Source of the DNA: Devosia ginsengisoli | Lineage (GTDB): Bacteria > Pseudomonadota > Alphaproteobacteria > Rhizobiales > Devosiaceae | Reading direction: 5' to 3' | Length of the DNA: 64,000 bases | NCBI RefSeq assembly: GCF_007859655.1 | Contig: NZ_CP042304.1 | Location: 2,542,001-2,606,000, forward strand | In this document: piece by piece, positions 34,629-42,998 of the stretch | How the letters are laid out: each line of letters starts with the position of its first letter | Numbering within the stretch: the first letter of the stretch is position 1 | The notes under the pieces: generated by a model | Told to the model about the DNA's origin: nothing | The model's input: the letters and a program-made list of their open reading frames with translations, nothing else | Databases searched by the model: none | Program-made: the position numbers and the translations under genes

Positions 34629-35492
34629 CTAGCCCACCAGCTCCACCCGAAACCCATACCGCCCCGTCGCCCCCGGCCCGAGCACATCCCCATACGGCCG
34701 CTCGCTCAGCTCATCGCTGCCACCAACCTCCGCCGCCGTCCCATGCCACGGCTCGAGACAAACAAACTCCGCCCCCGCCTTCGACCACAGCGCAAAATTC
34801 GGCAAATTCTCCCAGGTAAACCGCACCGCCTTGTCACCCGCCGCATAGGTCAGCCCGGCTCCCGCCCCCTCGGGAAACAACATGGCATCAGCCGCGAACA
34901 GCCCATGCTCCAGCACCAATTCCCCCGCCCTGAACGGCGAAGCCAGCCGCTCCTTCTGCACCAGTCCGCCCGATAGCCGCACCAGCTCCGGCTCCCCGCC
35001 ATTATCCAGCACCACCCGGTGCTCCAGCCCAGCGCAGCCGGGCAGCGGCCACACAAAAGCCGGATGAAACCCGATGCCGAACGGCATCGGCCGATGATCC
35101 CGATTGGTCACTTCCGCCGTGACACTCACCCCGCGCCCCTCGACGCGATGCTCCAGCTCCAGCAGGAAATCGAACGGAAAGATCGAATGGCTCGCCTGCC
35201 CCGCCCGCAGCGCCATCCGGCAGAAATCCGCCCGGCTTTCGACCAGTTCGAACTCGCTGCGCCGCGCAAAGCCGTGCTGCCCCATCGGATAGCGGACCCC
35301 CTCGATCCGCACATGATCATCCGGCGCCCGGCCCACGATCGGAAACAGCACCGGCGACCGCCCACCCCAGAATGCCGCATCGCCGTCCCACAGCCAGTCC
35401 TGCCCATCGCTGGTCACGATCGACTGCATCTCCGCCCCCAGCGGAGAAACCTCGATACTCACCTGCCCATTGCCGATGCGGATACTGCTCAT
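34629..35492 (-). CDS. Aldose 1-epimerase family protein (LacX-like)
   Basis: 287 residues of the galactose mutarotase-like fold: the N terminus SIEVSPLGAEMQSIVTSDG with DWLWDGDAAFWGGRSPVLFPIVGR, the RYPMGQHGFARRSEFEL motif with a catalytic His, the GIGFHPAFVWPLPG motif with the second His, and a late Glu in EFVCLEPWHG. It interconverts alpha and beta anomers of a hexose or a phosphorylated sugar. The start at 35492 has AGGAG six bases upstream. No sugar genes are adjacent. Confidence 0.9.
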   Translation of the reverse strand: MSSIRIGNGQVSIEVSPLGAEMQSIVTSDGQDWLWDGDAAFWGGRSPVLFPIVGRAPDDHVRIEGVRYPMGQHGFARRSEFELVESRADFCRMALRAGQASHSIFPFDFLLELEHRVEGRGVSVTAEVTNRDHRPMPFGIGFHPAFVWPLPGCAGLEHRVVLDNGGEPELVRLSGGLVQKERLASPFRAGELVLEHGLFAADAMLFPEGAGAGLTYAAGDKAVRFTWENLPNFALWSKAGAEFVCLEPWHGTAAEVGGSDELSERPYGDVLGPGATGRYGFRVELVG

Positions 35493-35541
35493 GCCAAGCT
35501 CCTGAACCACGCTCCACCTCTATCAACACCAATGGCTCTTT

Positions 35542-35616
35542 CCCACCCTCCCCCTTGAGGGGAGGGCAGCGTCGCTAGGCCCATCGGGCCGTAGCAGAGC
35601 TAGGGAGGGGGTGTCG
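35542..35616. repeat. Family B repeat, copy 4
   Basis: CCCACCCTCCCCCTTGAGG, GGAGGGCAGCGTCGC, AGGCCCATCGGGCCGTAGC and TAGGGAGGGGGTGTCGG, in the divergent region between the epimerase and hrpB. Confidence 0.82.
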
Positions 35617-35654
35617 GACGGTCCACAAACATTTGCGTCGGTGGAGAACTCGAC

Positions 35655-35691
35655 ACCCACCCTCGATCCCTCCCCTCAAGGGGAAGGGAGG
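35655..35691. repeat. Family C repeat unit
   Basis: ACCCACCCTCGATCCCTCCC then CTCAAGGGGAAGGGAGG, just 65 bases before the hrpB start, so it would be in or next to the hrpB leader. Confidence 0.7.
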
Positions 35692-35755
35692 CGATGAATA
35701 CTGGCATCGCAGCCGCCCCCTTGCCCAAACCCCTTCCTTCCGCCAAACACCTCCC

Positions 35756-38197
35756 ATGTCCTTGCCGCCGCTCCCCATCGACGACGCCCTGCCGGCCCTG
35801 CAATCGGCGCTGGCCGCCGGGCCATATGCCGTCCTCGTCGCCCCGCCCGGTGCCGGCAAGACCACCCGCGTGCCCCTCGCCCTCCTCGCCGCCCCCTGGC
35901 GCGAAGACCGCCGCATCATCATGCTCGAACCGCGCCGCCTCGCCGCCCGCGCCGCCGCCGCGCAGATGGCCCGCCTGCTGAGCGAAGAGGTCGGCCAGAC
36001 CGTCGGCTACCGCGTCCGCATGGACAGCAAGGTCTCCGCCCGCACCCGCATCGAGATCGTCACCGAGGGCGTCTTCACCCGCATGCTGCTGGACGATCCC
36101 GAGCTGTCCGGCGTAGCCGCCGTGCTGTTCGACGAATTCCACGAACGCAGCCTCGATGGCGATCTGGGCCTCGCCCTCACGCTCGACGCAGCAGCGCTCC
36201 GCCCCGATCTGCGCGTCCTGGTCATGTCCGCCACGTTAGATGGCGCCCGCGTTTCCCGCCTGCTCGGCGACGCCCCGGTCATCGAAAGCCTTGGTCGCGC
36301 CTTCCCGGTCGAAACCATAAGCCGCGAGCCCGATCCCCTGCAGCGCCTCGAAGACCAGGTGGCCAATGCCATCCTGGCCGCCCTGCGCGAACACGAAGGC
36401 TCCGCCCTCGTCTTCCTCCCCGGCCAGGGCGAAATCACCCGCGTGGCCGAACGCCTCGCTACCCGCGTCCCCACCAATGTCGACATCGCCCCGCTCTACG
36501 GCCAGCTCACGCCATCCGAGCAGGACCGCGCCATCCGCCCCGCCGAACCCGGCCGCCGCAAAGTCGTCCTCGCCACTTCTATCGCCGAAACCTCCCTCAC
36601 CATCGACGGCGTCCGCATCGTCATCGACAGCGGCTTCCGCCGCGTCCCGGTCTACGAACCCGATACCGGCCTCACCACGCTCGCCACCCGTCGCGTCTCC
36701 CGCGCCGCGGCCGACCAGCGCCGCGGCCGCGCCGGCCGCACCAGTCCGGGTGTCGCCATCCGCCTGTGGAATGCCGGCCAGACATCAGCGCTCGACCCCT
36801 TCGACACGCCGGAAATCCTCGCCGCCGACCTCGCCGGCTTCGCCCTCGACCTGGCCACTTGGGGCATCACCGACCCGTCCGCGCTGCCCTTCCTCGATCC
36901 CCCGCCCGTCCCCGCCTGGGTCGAAGCCATCGCCCTGCTCAAGTCGCTGGACGCGCTCGATCCCGCCGGTCGCATCACCGCCGAAGGCAAGGCCCTCGCC
37001 CGCCTGCCGCTGCATCCGCGCCTCGCCCATATGGTCGTCGCCGCTGCCGCCGAAGACGATGCGCTCACCGCTGCCACCCTCGCCGTCCTCATCGCCGAGC
37101 GCGGCCTCGGCGGCGATGGCACCGACCTCGCCCACCGCCTCGACCGCTTCCGCACCGACCGCAGCAAGCGCGCCGAGGATGCCCGCGGCCTTGCCCGACG
37201 CTGGGCGGGAGCAAACCACAAGAAAACCACAGGCAATCTCCCTGCCGGCCACCACCTCGCTCGCGCCTTTCCCGACCGTGTTGCGCAGGCCACCGGCCGC
37301 GGCAAATTCCGCCTCGTCAACGGCCGTCAGGCCAGCCTGGACGAAACCGACGCCCTCGCCGCATCGCCCTTCCTTGTCGTCACCGACCTCACAGGCGCCG
37401 CCGCCGCCAGCCGCATCCGCGCCGCCGCCGCCCTCGACCGCTCTGACCTCGAAACCCTCTTCGCCCGCCACATCACCGAGCGGGAAATCCTCAGCTTCGA
37501 CCCCGCCTCCGCCAGCATCCGCGCCCGCCGCCAGCGCCAGCTCGGCGCCATCAGGCTGGCCGACGATCCCGTCGCCGTCACCGATCTCGACCAGGCCGCC
37601 CCCATCCTGGCCGAAGCCGCCCTGCGCCGCCCGGAAGCCCTGCTTTGGAGCAAGGACCAGAAGGCCCTCCGCGCCCGCGCCACCTATCTCCACGAAACCC
37701 TTGGCGCCCCCTGGCCCGACCTCTCCGACACCGCCCTCGCCGCCGATCCGGCCTGGCTCGAGCCGCACATATCAGGCGAAACCCGCCTCGCCGCCATCAC
37801 CGCCGCCCATCTCGGCAATGCCCTCGATACCTTCCTGCCCTGGCCCCAGCGCCAGGAAATCGACAAGTTCCTCCCCAGCCACTTCACCGCCCCCTCAGGC
37901 AGCCATCTCCCCATCGACTATGCCGCCGAAAACGGCCCGGCGCTGGAAATCCGCGTACAGGAACTCTTTGGCCTCGACCGTCACCCGTCCGTGGCCGGCG
38001 GCAAGGTGCCCCTCCTGCTCATCCTGCTCTCCCCCGCCCACCGCCCCATCCAGACCACGCGCGACCTGCCCGGCTTCTGGCGCGGCTCCTGGAAAGATGT
38101 CGCCAAGGATTTGAAGGGCCGCTATCCCCGCCATTTCTGGCCCGACGACCCTGTCCATGCCGCCGCAACGGCTCGCGCCAAGCCGCGCGGAACCTGA
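35756..38197 (+). CDS. hrpB: ATP-dependent helicase HrpB
   Basis: 813 residues, matching the 809 of Escherichia coli HrpB, a DEAH-family helicase. Motif I is APPGAGKTT (about 32-40), motif II DEFHERS (a DExH variant), motif III VMSATLDG, motif V TSIAETSLTIDGVRIVIDSG and motif VI DQRRGRAGRTSPG, followed by the HA2 and HrpB-specific C-terminal domains (FLPSHFTAPSGSHLPIDY, VQELFGLDRHPSVAGGKVPLLLILLSPA). The ATG at 35756 is used because the in-frame upstream part is translated repeat. Its RNA substrate is not known. Confidence 0.95.
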   Translation: MSLPPLPIDDALPALQSALAAGPYAVLVAPPGAGKTTRVPLALLAAPWREDRRIIMLEPRRLAARAAAAQMARLLSEEVGQTVGYRVRMDSKVSARTRIEIVTEGVFTRMLLDDPELSGVAAVLFDEFHERSLDGDLGLALTLDAAALRPDLRVLVMSATLDGARVSRLLGDAPVIESLGRAFPVETISREPDPLQRLEDQVANAILAALREHEGSALVFLPGQGEITRVAERLATRVPTNVDIAPLYGQLTPSEQDRAIRPAEPGRRKVVLATSIAETSLTIDGVRIVIDSGFRRVPVYEPDTGLTTLATRRVSRAAADQRRGRAGRTSPGVAIRLWNAGQTSALDPFDTPEILAADLAGFALDLATWGITDPSALPFLDPPPVPAWVEAIALLKSLDALDPAGRITAEGKALARLPLHPRLAHMVVAAAAEDDALTAATLAVLIAERGLGGDGTDLAHRLDRFRTDRSKRAEDARGLARRWAGANHKKTTGNLPAGHHLARAFPDRVAQATGRGKFRLVNGRQASLDETDALAASPFLVVTDLTGAAAASRIRAAAALDRSDLETLFARHITEREILSFDPASASIRARRQRQLGAIRLADDPVAVTDLDQAAPILAEAALRRPEALLWSKDQKALRARATYLHETLGAPWPDLSDTALAADPAWLEPHISGETRLAAITAAHLGNALDTFLPWPQRQEIDKFLPSHFTAPSGSHLPIDYAAENGPALEIRVQELFGLDRHPSVAGGKVPLLLILLSPAHRPIQTTRDLPGFWRGSWKDVAKDLKGRYPRHFWPDDPVHAAATARAKPRGT

Positions 38198-38215
38198 TCG
38201 ATCCGCTGCCCTCCG

Positions 38216-38482
38216 CTATCGCACGGGCATGCCCTCAAAGGGCATCGGGGTACGGGGCAGCGGAAGATTCAGCCCGTTGGGCCTCGGCTTGACATAGCAT
38301 TGCGGCTTGAGACGGATTTCATATCGTTCGCAATATTCCGCCCTGTGCCCGCCATTGGTCCCCCATATCCATTGGGTACAGACCCGCTCGACGCAGCCGG
38401 AGCTGGCCAGGATCGAAGGATTGGCCTGGGCCGTGGCGGTCAACAGGCAGACGACGGCAAGTGCGGTGATGGATCGGATCAT
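38216..38482 (-). CDS. Small secreted Cys-containing protein
   Basis: 88 residues with signal peptide MIRSITALAVVCLLTATAQA; the mature part has four cysteines (SGCVERVCTQWIWGTNGGHR, AEYCERYEIRLKPQCYV) and a Pro-rich end. AGGAGG lies 5 bases before the ATG at 38482, strong support for translation. No family recognised; probably periplasmic or surface-exposed, with two disulfides. Confidence 0.75.
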   Translation of the reverse strand: MIRSITALAVVCLLTATAQANPSILASSGCVERVCTQWIWGTNGGHRAEYCERYEIRLKPQCYVKPRPNGLNLPLPRTPMPFEGMPVR

Positions 38483-38576
38483 GGGGCCTCCTGTCTGCCC
38501 AGCATGACCCTGCCTGATCCGCCACGCGTCCATCATTTGAACGATGGCGGATCACATTTCGCGCCCGATCGCCCCC

Positions 38577-38981
38577 TTAGGCGGCGGGCGAAAAGTTCAG
38601 CGCCACGCCATTGATGCAGTAGCGCAGGCCCGTCGGCGGCGGGCCATCGGGGAAGACATGCCCCAGATGGCTGCCGCAGGTGGCGCAATGCACCTCGGTC
38701 CGCACCATGCCATAGCTCTTGTCCGTGGTCGTCTCCACCGAACCCGGCAGCGGGTCGTTGAAGCTCGGCCAGCCGGTGCCGCTTTCGAATTTCAGCGTCG
38801 ACTGGAACAGCGGCGTATCGCAGCCGGCGCAGGCAAACGTGCCCTGCCTGTGCTCGTGCAGCAACGCGCAGGAACCGGGCCGTTCAGTCCCGTGATTGCG
38901 CATCACCTGATACTGTTCCGGCGTCAGCTTCGCGCGCCATTCGGCATCGGTATGGGTCACCTTGAAGGCGTGGGTGTCCAT
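38577..38981 (-). CDS. msrB: Peptide-methionine (R)-S-oxide reductase MsrB
   Basis: 134 residues. Zinc ligands are the two CxxC pairs (FACAGCDTPLF and HCATCGSHLGHVF), the substrate pocket has SGTGWPSFNDP, and the catalytic Cys is in GLRYCINGVALNF. MsrB repairs oxidised methionine in proteins using thioredoxin. The classical resolving Cys position appears to be served elsewhere. The gene stands alone with a Rhizobiales hairpin repeat directly upstream. Confidence 0.96.
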   Translation of the reverse strand: MDTHAFKVTHTDAEWRAKLTPEQYQVMRNHGTERPGSCALLHEHRQGTFACAGCDTPLFQSTLKFESGTGWPSFNDPLPGSVETTTDKSYGMVRTEVHCATCGSHLGHVFPDGPPPTGLRYCINGVALNFSPAA

Positions 38982-38995
38982 GGATTTACTCCCCT

Positions 38996-39045
38996 AAAGC
39001 GTTTCCAGCAAAAGTGGCGAACCGGTTTTGCGGTTCGGAAACGCG
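38996..39045. repeat. Hairpin repeat of the type dispersed in Rhizobiales
   Basis: Outer arms GCGTTTCC (38999-39006) and GGAAACGC (39037-39044), inner arms CGAACCG (39018-39024) and CGGTTCG (39031-39037), with AAAAGTGG and GTTTTG between. I recognise this GCGTTTCC-AGCAAAAGTGG pattern from intergenic regions of many Rhizobiales genomes. It sits between the divergent msrB and flavin-protein genes. Confidence 0.75.
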
Positions 39046-39149
39046 TCAAAACGTGTCGCACTGTTATTCGCAATCGATATAGGGTTGGTTACACCCTGCC
39101 CATACTGCGCGTCGCATCACTTCTGCCGATCGTATGCCAAAGGCCCGCC

Positions 39150-39764
39150 ATGTCCATCGTTACCTCAGTCGAGCAGCTCGAAGCGCTCTACACGCCCGCT
39201 CCCGTCGCCGCCTCGACCACCAAGGTCGCCAACCGCATGACGCCGCATTACCGGCGCCTGATCGAAGCCAGCCCCTTCGTTGTCCTCGCCACGGTCGGCC
39301 CTGAAGGCGCGGATTGCTCGCCCCGCGGCGACCGGCCCGGCTTCGTGCGCATCCATGACGATGAAACCCTGATGATGCCCGACCGGCGCGGCAATAACCG
39401 TATCGATTCCCTGCGCAATATCGTGCGCGACCCGCGCTGCGCCTTCCTCTTCCTGCTGCCCGGCAGCGGCACCACCTTTCGCGCCCAGGGCCGGGCCCAG
39501 CTCAGCATAGACCCCGACCTGCTGGCCAGCTTCGCCGTCGACGACAAGCCGCCCCGTTCGGTCATCGTCATGCAGATCGACGAGCTCTATTTTCAATGCG
39601 CCCGCGCCATCGTCCGCTCCGAACTCTGGAATCCCGCCCGCCATATCGATCCGAAAACCCTGCCCACCCCCGGCGAAATCCTTGCCGCCATGACCGATAA
39701 CCAGGTCGGCGGCCAGGCCTATGACCAGGCCTGGCCCGAGCGGGCAAAACAAACCATGTGGTAG
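39150..39764 (+). CDS. Pyridoxamine 5'-phosphate oxidase family flavin protein
   Basis: 204 residues with the split-barrel FMN-binding fold: SPFVVLATVGPEGADCSPRGDRPGFVRI and TLMMPDRRGNNRIDSLRNIVRDPRCAFLFLLPGSGTTFRAQGRA. This pattern belongs to the MSMEG_1061-like subgroup of FMN-dependent reductases, not the vitamin B6 enzyme itself. The ATG at 39150 is the first that gives the usual N terminus. It ends three bases before the convergent flavin reductase gene. Substrate unknown. Confidence 0.88.
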   Translation: MSIVTSVEQLEALYTPAPVAASTTKVANRMTPHYRRLIEASPFVVLATVGPEGADCSPRGDRPGFVRIHDDETLMMPDRRGNNRIDSLRNIVRDPRCAFLFLLPGSGTTFRAQGRAQLSIDPDLLASFAVDDKPPRSVIVMQIDELYFQCARAIVRSELWNPARHIDPKTLPTPGEILAAMTDNQVGGQAYDQAWPERAKQTMW

Positions 39765-39767
39765 CGA

Positions 39768-40361
39768 CTACGCGGCCTTCAGGTCCGCCGCGTTTCGGCC
39801 GGCTCTCAGCGTCTGGGCATACCAGGCCAGTTCTTCCAGCATCGCATCGACCGTCGGCGCCAGATAGGGGTAGTCGGCGAAGTCCTTGCCGTCCATCAGC
39901 ATGCCCTTGAAGGGCTCCATGTTGATATGCACCGCCCGGTTCAGCGGCACCATGCTCAGTTCCACCGCGATCAGCCGCAACTGCTCCACGGCTCGGGCGC
40001 CACCGACAGCACCATAGCCCACAAAGGCGGCCGGCTTGCGCGCCGGCTCGGCGAACACGAAGTCGAGCGCATTCTTGAGCACGCCCGATATTGAATGGTT
40101 GTATTCGGCGGTGACGAAGACATAGCCGTCGAGTTCGGCCAGCTTGCCCGCCCATTTCCTGGCTTCCGGCGTGTCGATGGGCGCAAAGCGCGGCGAACTG
40201 ACCGCTTCAAAAAAGGGCAGCGGATAGTCGCGCAGGTCGACGATTTCGGTCTCGATATCATTGCGGCTGGCGGCCAGTTCGGCCACCCAGTGCGCCGCGC
40301 GCTCGCCGAAGCGGCCTTCGCGCGTGGTGGAAATGATGATGCCGATACGCGGTTTGCTCAT
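39768..40361 (-). CDS. NADPH-dependent FMN reductase
   Basis: 197 residues of the flavodoxin-like reductase family: KPRIGIIISTTREGRFGERAA binds the FMN phosphate, VTAEYNHSISGVLKNALDFV holds the family PEYN-like motif, and GYGAVGGARAVEQLR the isoalloxazine contact. It probably reduces quinones or azo compounds. It is divergent from an HxlR regulator with a dyad between them, the usual arrangement for an HxlR-controlled quinone-stress reductase. Confidence 0.92.
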   Translation of the reverse strand: MSKPRIGIIISTTREGRFGERAAHWVAELAASRNDIETEIVDLRDYPLPFFEAVSSPRFAPIDTPEARKWAGKLAELDGYVFVTAEYNHSISGVLKNALDFVFAEPARKPAAFVGYGAVGGARAVEQLRLIAVELSMVPLNRAVHINMEPFKGMLMDGKDFADYPYLAPTVDAMLEELAWYAQTLRAGRNAADLKAA

Positions 40362-40402
40362 GGTGTCAGTCTCTTTTATTAAGTGAGGATCGTTTCGAAC
40401 GC

Positions 40403-40439
40403 TAGTCACTGAACGTAACCGACGCTATATTCGTGACTA
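40403..40439. promoter_or_regulatory. HxlR-type dyad between the reductase and regulator genes
   Basis: TAGTCAC (40403-40409) and GTGACTA (40433-40439) are perfect inverse 7-mers with centres 30 bp apart, in the 124-base divergent region. GTGAC half-sites this far apart could be bound by two dimers. Confidence 0.55.
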
Positions 40440-40485
40440 TCGACACGCCCGCAAGACGGCACTTTTTCCTCACCTGAGGCACCAG

Positions 40486-40887
40486 ATGGAAACGCTACGC
40501 ACCCGCACGAAACCACCCGAGACCTTCGCCGAATGCACCCGGGCGGCCGTGCCCATGATCCAGGTCCTCGGCCGGATCAGCGGAAAATGGTCGCTCTACA
40601 TCATCATGGCGCTGCTGCGTGGTCCGATGCGGTTTTCCGAGCTGCAGCGCCATGTCGAGGGCATTTCCCAGAAAATGCTGACCCAGACGCTGCGGGAGCT
40701 GGAAGAAGATGGCATCGTGCACCGCACCGTGACGCCAATCATCCCGCCGCGCGTCGATTATGAACTCTCCGCAATGGGCCGCGAATTGCAGGCCCCGCTG
40801 GCCGCGATCAGCGACTGGACGGTCCGCAATGGCGAGCGCGTTGCCGACGCGCGCGAGCGTTACGCCGCGCGCCGCAACGCGGCCTGA
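40486..40887 (+). CDS. HxlR-family transcriptional regulator
   Basis: 133 residues, a MarR-like winged helix. The HxlR signature is complete: GRISGKWSLYIIMALLRGPMRFSELQRHVEGISQKMLTQTLRELEEDGIVHRTV, then a wing with PRVDYELSAMGREL. A Cys in ECTRAAVPM near the N terminus is where redox-sensing HxlR proteins such as YodB or HypR keep their sensor Cys. It probably represses the divergent FMN reductase. Confidence 0.92.
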   Translation: METLRTRTKPPETFAECTRAAVPMIQVLGRISGKWSLYIIMALLRGPMRFSELQRHVEGISQKMLTQTLRELEEDGIVHRTVTPIIPPRVDYELSAMGRELQAPLAAISDWTVRNGERVADARERYAARRNAA

Positions 40888-40950
40888 CCGGCCGTCACAG
40901 GCCTTTCATGCGCCGTCTCTAGGAAAACCACTCAACCCGTTCGAGAGGCA

Positions 40951-41742
40951 ATGATGACCCTGAAATTCGTGGTGCTGAGCGACCTGCATGTCATGCCCGA
41001 GGGCGAATTGTCGGTCACGCTCGATACCGGCGCAAGGCTGGAACAGGCGGTCGAAGCCGTCATCGCCCGCTATGACCAGGTCGATTTCTGCGTGCTGGCC
41101 GGTGACCTGGCCGATCTGGGCCAGCCCGAAGCCTATCGGCGCCTGCAAGCCATCATCGCCCGCCTGCCCATTCCGGTGCATATCACCCTGGGCAATCACG
41201 ATGACCGCGCCGCATTTCTCGAAATTTTCGGCAATGGTTTCGTTGCCGAGACCGGCAAGATCGACAAGGTCATCGATATCAAGGGCTATCGCATCATCCT
41301 GCTCGATTCTTCCGAAGCCGGCCGCGTCGATGGCGTGCTCACCGAAGCCCAGATTTCCTGGCTGCATGCCCGCCTGGCCGAGGCCATGCACCGGCCCGTC
41401 ATCGTGATCCTCCATCACAATGCCAACGCCCTCCACATCGAATCGGACAATATCCGCATTCTCGAACCCGACGCGTTCATCGACGCGCTCAAGACCCATC
41501 CCGATATCCGCCAGGTCATTGCCGGCCATGTCCACCTGACCTCGACCGCCACCTGGCGCGGCCTGAACTTCACCACGCTGTCGGGCAACCACTATTCCTG
41601 CAGCGTCGACCAGCCCCACATCCCCATGCGCCGCCTCACCGGCCCCGGCCAACTCGCCTTCGTCATCGCCGACCACGACAGCACCACCGTCCTCTTCGAC
41701 GACTATATCGACGGCAACGAAGAGATTTTCCTGGAAGACTGA
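40951..41742 (+). CDS. Metallophosphoesterase, CpdA/GpdQ-like phosphodiesterase
   Basis: 263 residues of a class III cyclic nucleotide phosphodiesterase-like enzyme. All five metal motifs are in order: DLH (about 10-12), GDLAD (about 50), GNHDDR (about 83-88), HHNAN (about 155) and GHVHLTS (about 192). It should cleave a phosphodiester such as cAMP or glycerophosphodiester with two metal ions in the cytoplasm. Two adjacent ATGs (40951, 40954) share the ribosome site GAGAGG; the second has better spacing. Confidence 0.92.
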   Translation: MMTLKFVVLSDLHVMPEGELSVTLDTGARLEQAVEAVIARYDQVDFCVLAGDLADLGQPEAYRRLQAIIARLPIPVHITLGNHDDRAAFLEIFGNGFVAETGKIDKVIDIKGYRIILLDSSEAGRVDGVLTEAQISWLHARLAEAMHRPVIVILHHNANALHIESDNIRILEPDAFIDALKTHPDIRQVIAGHVHLTSTATWRGLNFTTLSGNHYSCSVDQPHIPMRRLTGPGQLAFVIADHDSTTVLFDDYIDGNEEIFLED

Positions 41743-41762
41743 CGATCCCCCCGCAGGCACCA

Positions 41763-41900
41763 TTTGCCCATATTTCGGGTCAGGCCGAGGCGAAAATGCC
41801 CGTTCCCGAGAACCGGCGCGCAGCGTGCGTTCGGCACGTGAGCACCGGAAGCGGAGGGAATGGGTATTTGCAGACCGGCATGGCCCGAAAGATGGGCGAA
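41763..41900. ncRNA. Long imperfect inverted repeat, possible structured RNA
   Basis: The left arm TTTGCCCATATTTCGGGTC (41763-41781) pairs with the right arm GGCCCGAAAGATGGGCGAA (41882-41900), and inside it GCGAAAATGCCCGTTCCC pairs with GGGAATGGGTATTTGC. The centre has a GCGTGCG/CACGTGAGC segment. The whole can fold into one 138-base rod next to the tRNA genes. It resembles none of the dispersed repeats in this window. It may be a 3' element of the phosphodiesterase mRNA or a separate RNA; no promoter is evident. Confidence 0.4.
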
Positions 41901-41975
41901 TGGTGGGAGTAACAAGGATTGAACTTGTGACCCTTCGCGTGTGAAGCGAATGCTCTCCCGCTGAGCTATACTCCC
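41901..41975 (-). tRNA. tRNA-Val (anticodon CAC)
   Basis: A 75-base cloverleaf with encoded CCA end. The acceptor stem is GGGAGTA/TACTCCC, the anticodon stem TTCGC/GCGAA encloses the loop TTCACAC with anticodon CAC (codon GUG), and the T arm is ACAAG-TTCAATC-CTTGT. The gene lies 29 bases from a second tRNA-Val on the same strand. Confidence 0.97.
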
Positions 41976-42004
41976 GTCGCCATTGGCGAAGTCTGGTAGA
42001 GAGA

Positions 42005-42079
42005 TGGTGGGCGTAACAAGGATCGAACTTGTGACCCCCTCGATGTCAACGAGGTGCTCTCCCGCTGAGCTATACGCCC
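42005..42079 (-). tRNA. tRNA-Val (anticodon GAC)
   Basis: A 75-base cloverleaf with CCA. The acceptor stem is GGGCGTA/TACGCCC, the anticodon stem CCTCG/CGAGG holds loop TTGACAT with anticodon GAC (codons GUC, GUU), and the T arm is ACAAG-TTCGATC-CTTGT. Most of the body is identical to the neighbour, so the pair probably arose by duplication. Confidence 0.97.
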
Positions 42080-42269
42080 ATCTCTCCGGGATGGAAGAAC
42101 CGCAAGGTCCGTCCAGTGGCGCGGATAGACCATAAAATGTTGGCGGGGGTCAAGAGGCTTCGACGCGGCCCGCAGGGACAAATTGCTCCTATGGAGCAAT
42201 TTGAGCGAAGAAGGCCATGAGAGCGACGCTCGGATGGCGGGATCGTCGGATTGTTGAAAGGCGGCCTCA

Positions 42270-42363
42270 GTAGCCCTCATGGTGAGCCGGTCGAACCACG
42301 AGGGCGTGGTAACCGGGCCTCCACTCACCCGACCTCGTGGTTCGACAAGCTCACCATGAGGTC
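42270..42363. repeat. Family E inverted repeat pair
   Basis: GTAGCCCTCATGGTGAGC, CGGTCGAACCACGAGGGC, then the inverse CCTCGTGGTTCGACAAGC and TCACCATGAGGTC, next to the cpdR stop. Confidence 0.82.
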
Positions 42364-42370
42364 TCGGATA

Positions 42371-42730
42371 CTAAGCCGCCAGCAGCCGCTCGACCTCGTT
42401 CACCAGGTCCTTCAAATGAAACGGCTTTGACAACACCGAGGCATCCTTGGGCGCGTCGCTGTCCGGGTTCAGCGCCACGGCGGCAAAGCCGGTGATGAAC
42501 ATCACCTTGAGATCAGGATCGAGCTCGGTGGCGCGCCGCGCCAGCTCGATCCCGTCCATCTCGGGCATCACGATATCGCTGAGCAGCAGCGAGAAGGGTT
42601 CCTCGCGCAGCCGCTCATAGGCCGAAAGCCCGTTATCGAACGACACGACCTCATAGCCCGCGTTCTTGAGCGCGCGCGTCAGGAACTGGCGCATGTCGTT
42701 ATCGTCTTCCGCGAGCAGGATTCGCTTCAT
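42371..42730 (-). CDS. cpdR: Single-domain response regulator CpdR
   Basis: 119 residues consisting of a receiver domain only: KRILLAEDDNDMRQFLTRAL, phospho-acceptor Asp in LLLSDIVMPEMDG, conserved Thr in MFITGFAA and Lys in VLSKPFHLKDLV. The length and the NDMRQFL start match CpdR, which in its unphosphorylated form primes ClpXP for degradation of cell-cycle proteins and is phosphorylated by the CckA-ChpT relay. The ATG at 42730 is used; the longer frame to 42802 lacks family support. Confidence 0.9.
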   Translation of the reverse strand: MKRILLAEDDNDMRQFLTRALKNAGYEVVSFDNGLSAYERLREEPFSLLLSDIVMPEMDGIELARRATELDPDLKVMFITGFAAVALNPDSDAPKDASVLSKPFHLKDLVNEVERLLAA

Positions 42731-42998
42731 CAGGGGTCTCCGGGCATTCAACTTGCGCTGCCGGATCGCTCCATCCGGCGCGGACGCAGGGGCGCGACGC
42801 ATGCCGCGCTGTGAGTCGGACTATATAGCGCGATGTTTAAGCGAAGTTTGAGGCCATGCAATCGCAACCCGTTCCTCTCAGGGCAATTTTGTCCCGCCAG
42901 CAATTTTGCGACAATCTGGACAAGCCGGGCGCAAAGGGCGACACTATAAGGGCAAATCAGTGCGGCGCCCCGCCAGGGCGCCTGTTTGGGGAGGCATC

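Noticed and set aside
41901..42079. tRNA-Val pair as an integration site for a genomic island
   Set aside because: No integrase, no direct repeat of a tRNA 3' end and no change in gene character on either side.
42830..42855. TTTAAGCGAAGTTTGA upstream of cpdR as a CtrA site
   Set aside because: The two halves do not fit TTAA-N7-TTAA in sequence or spacing.
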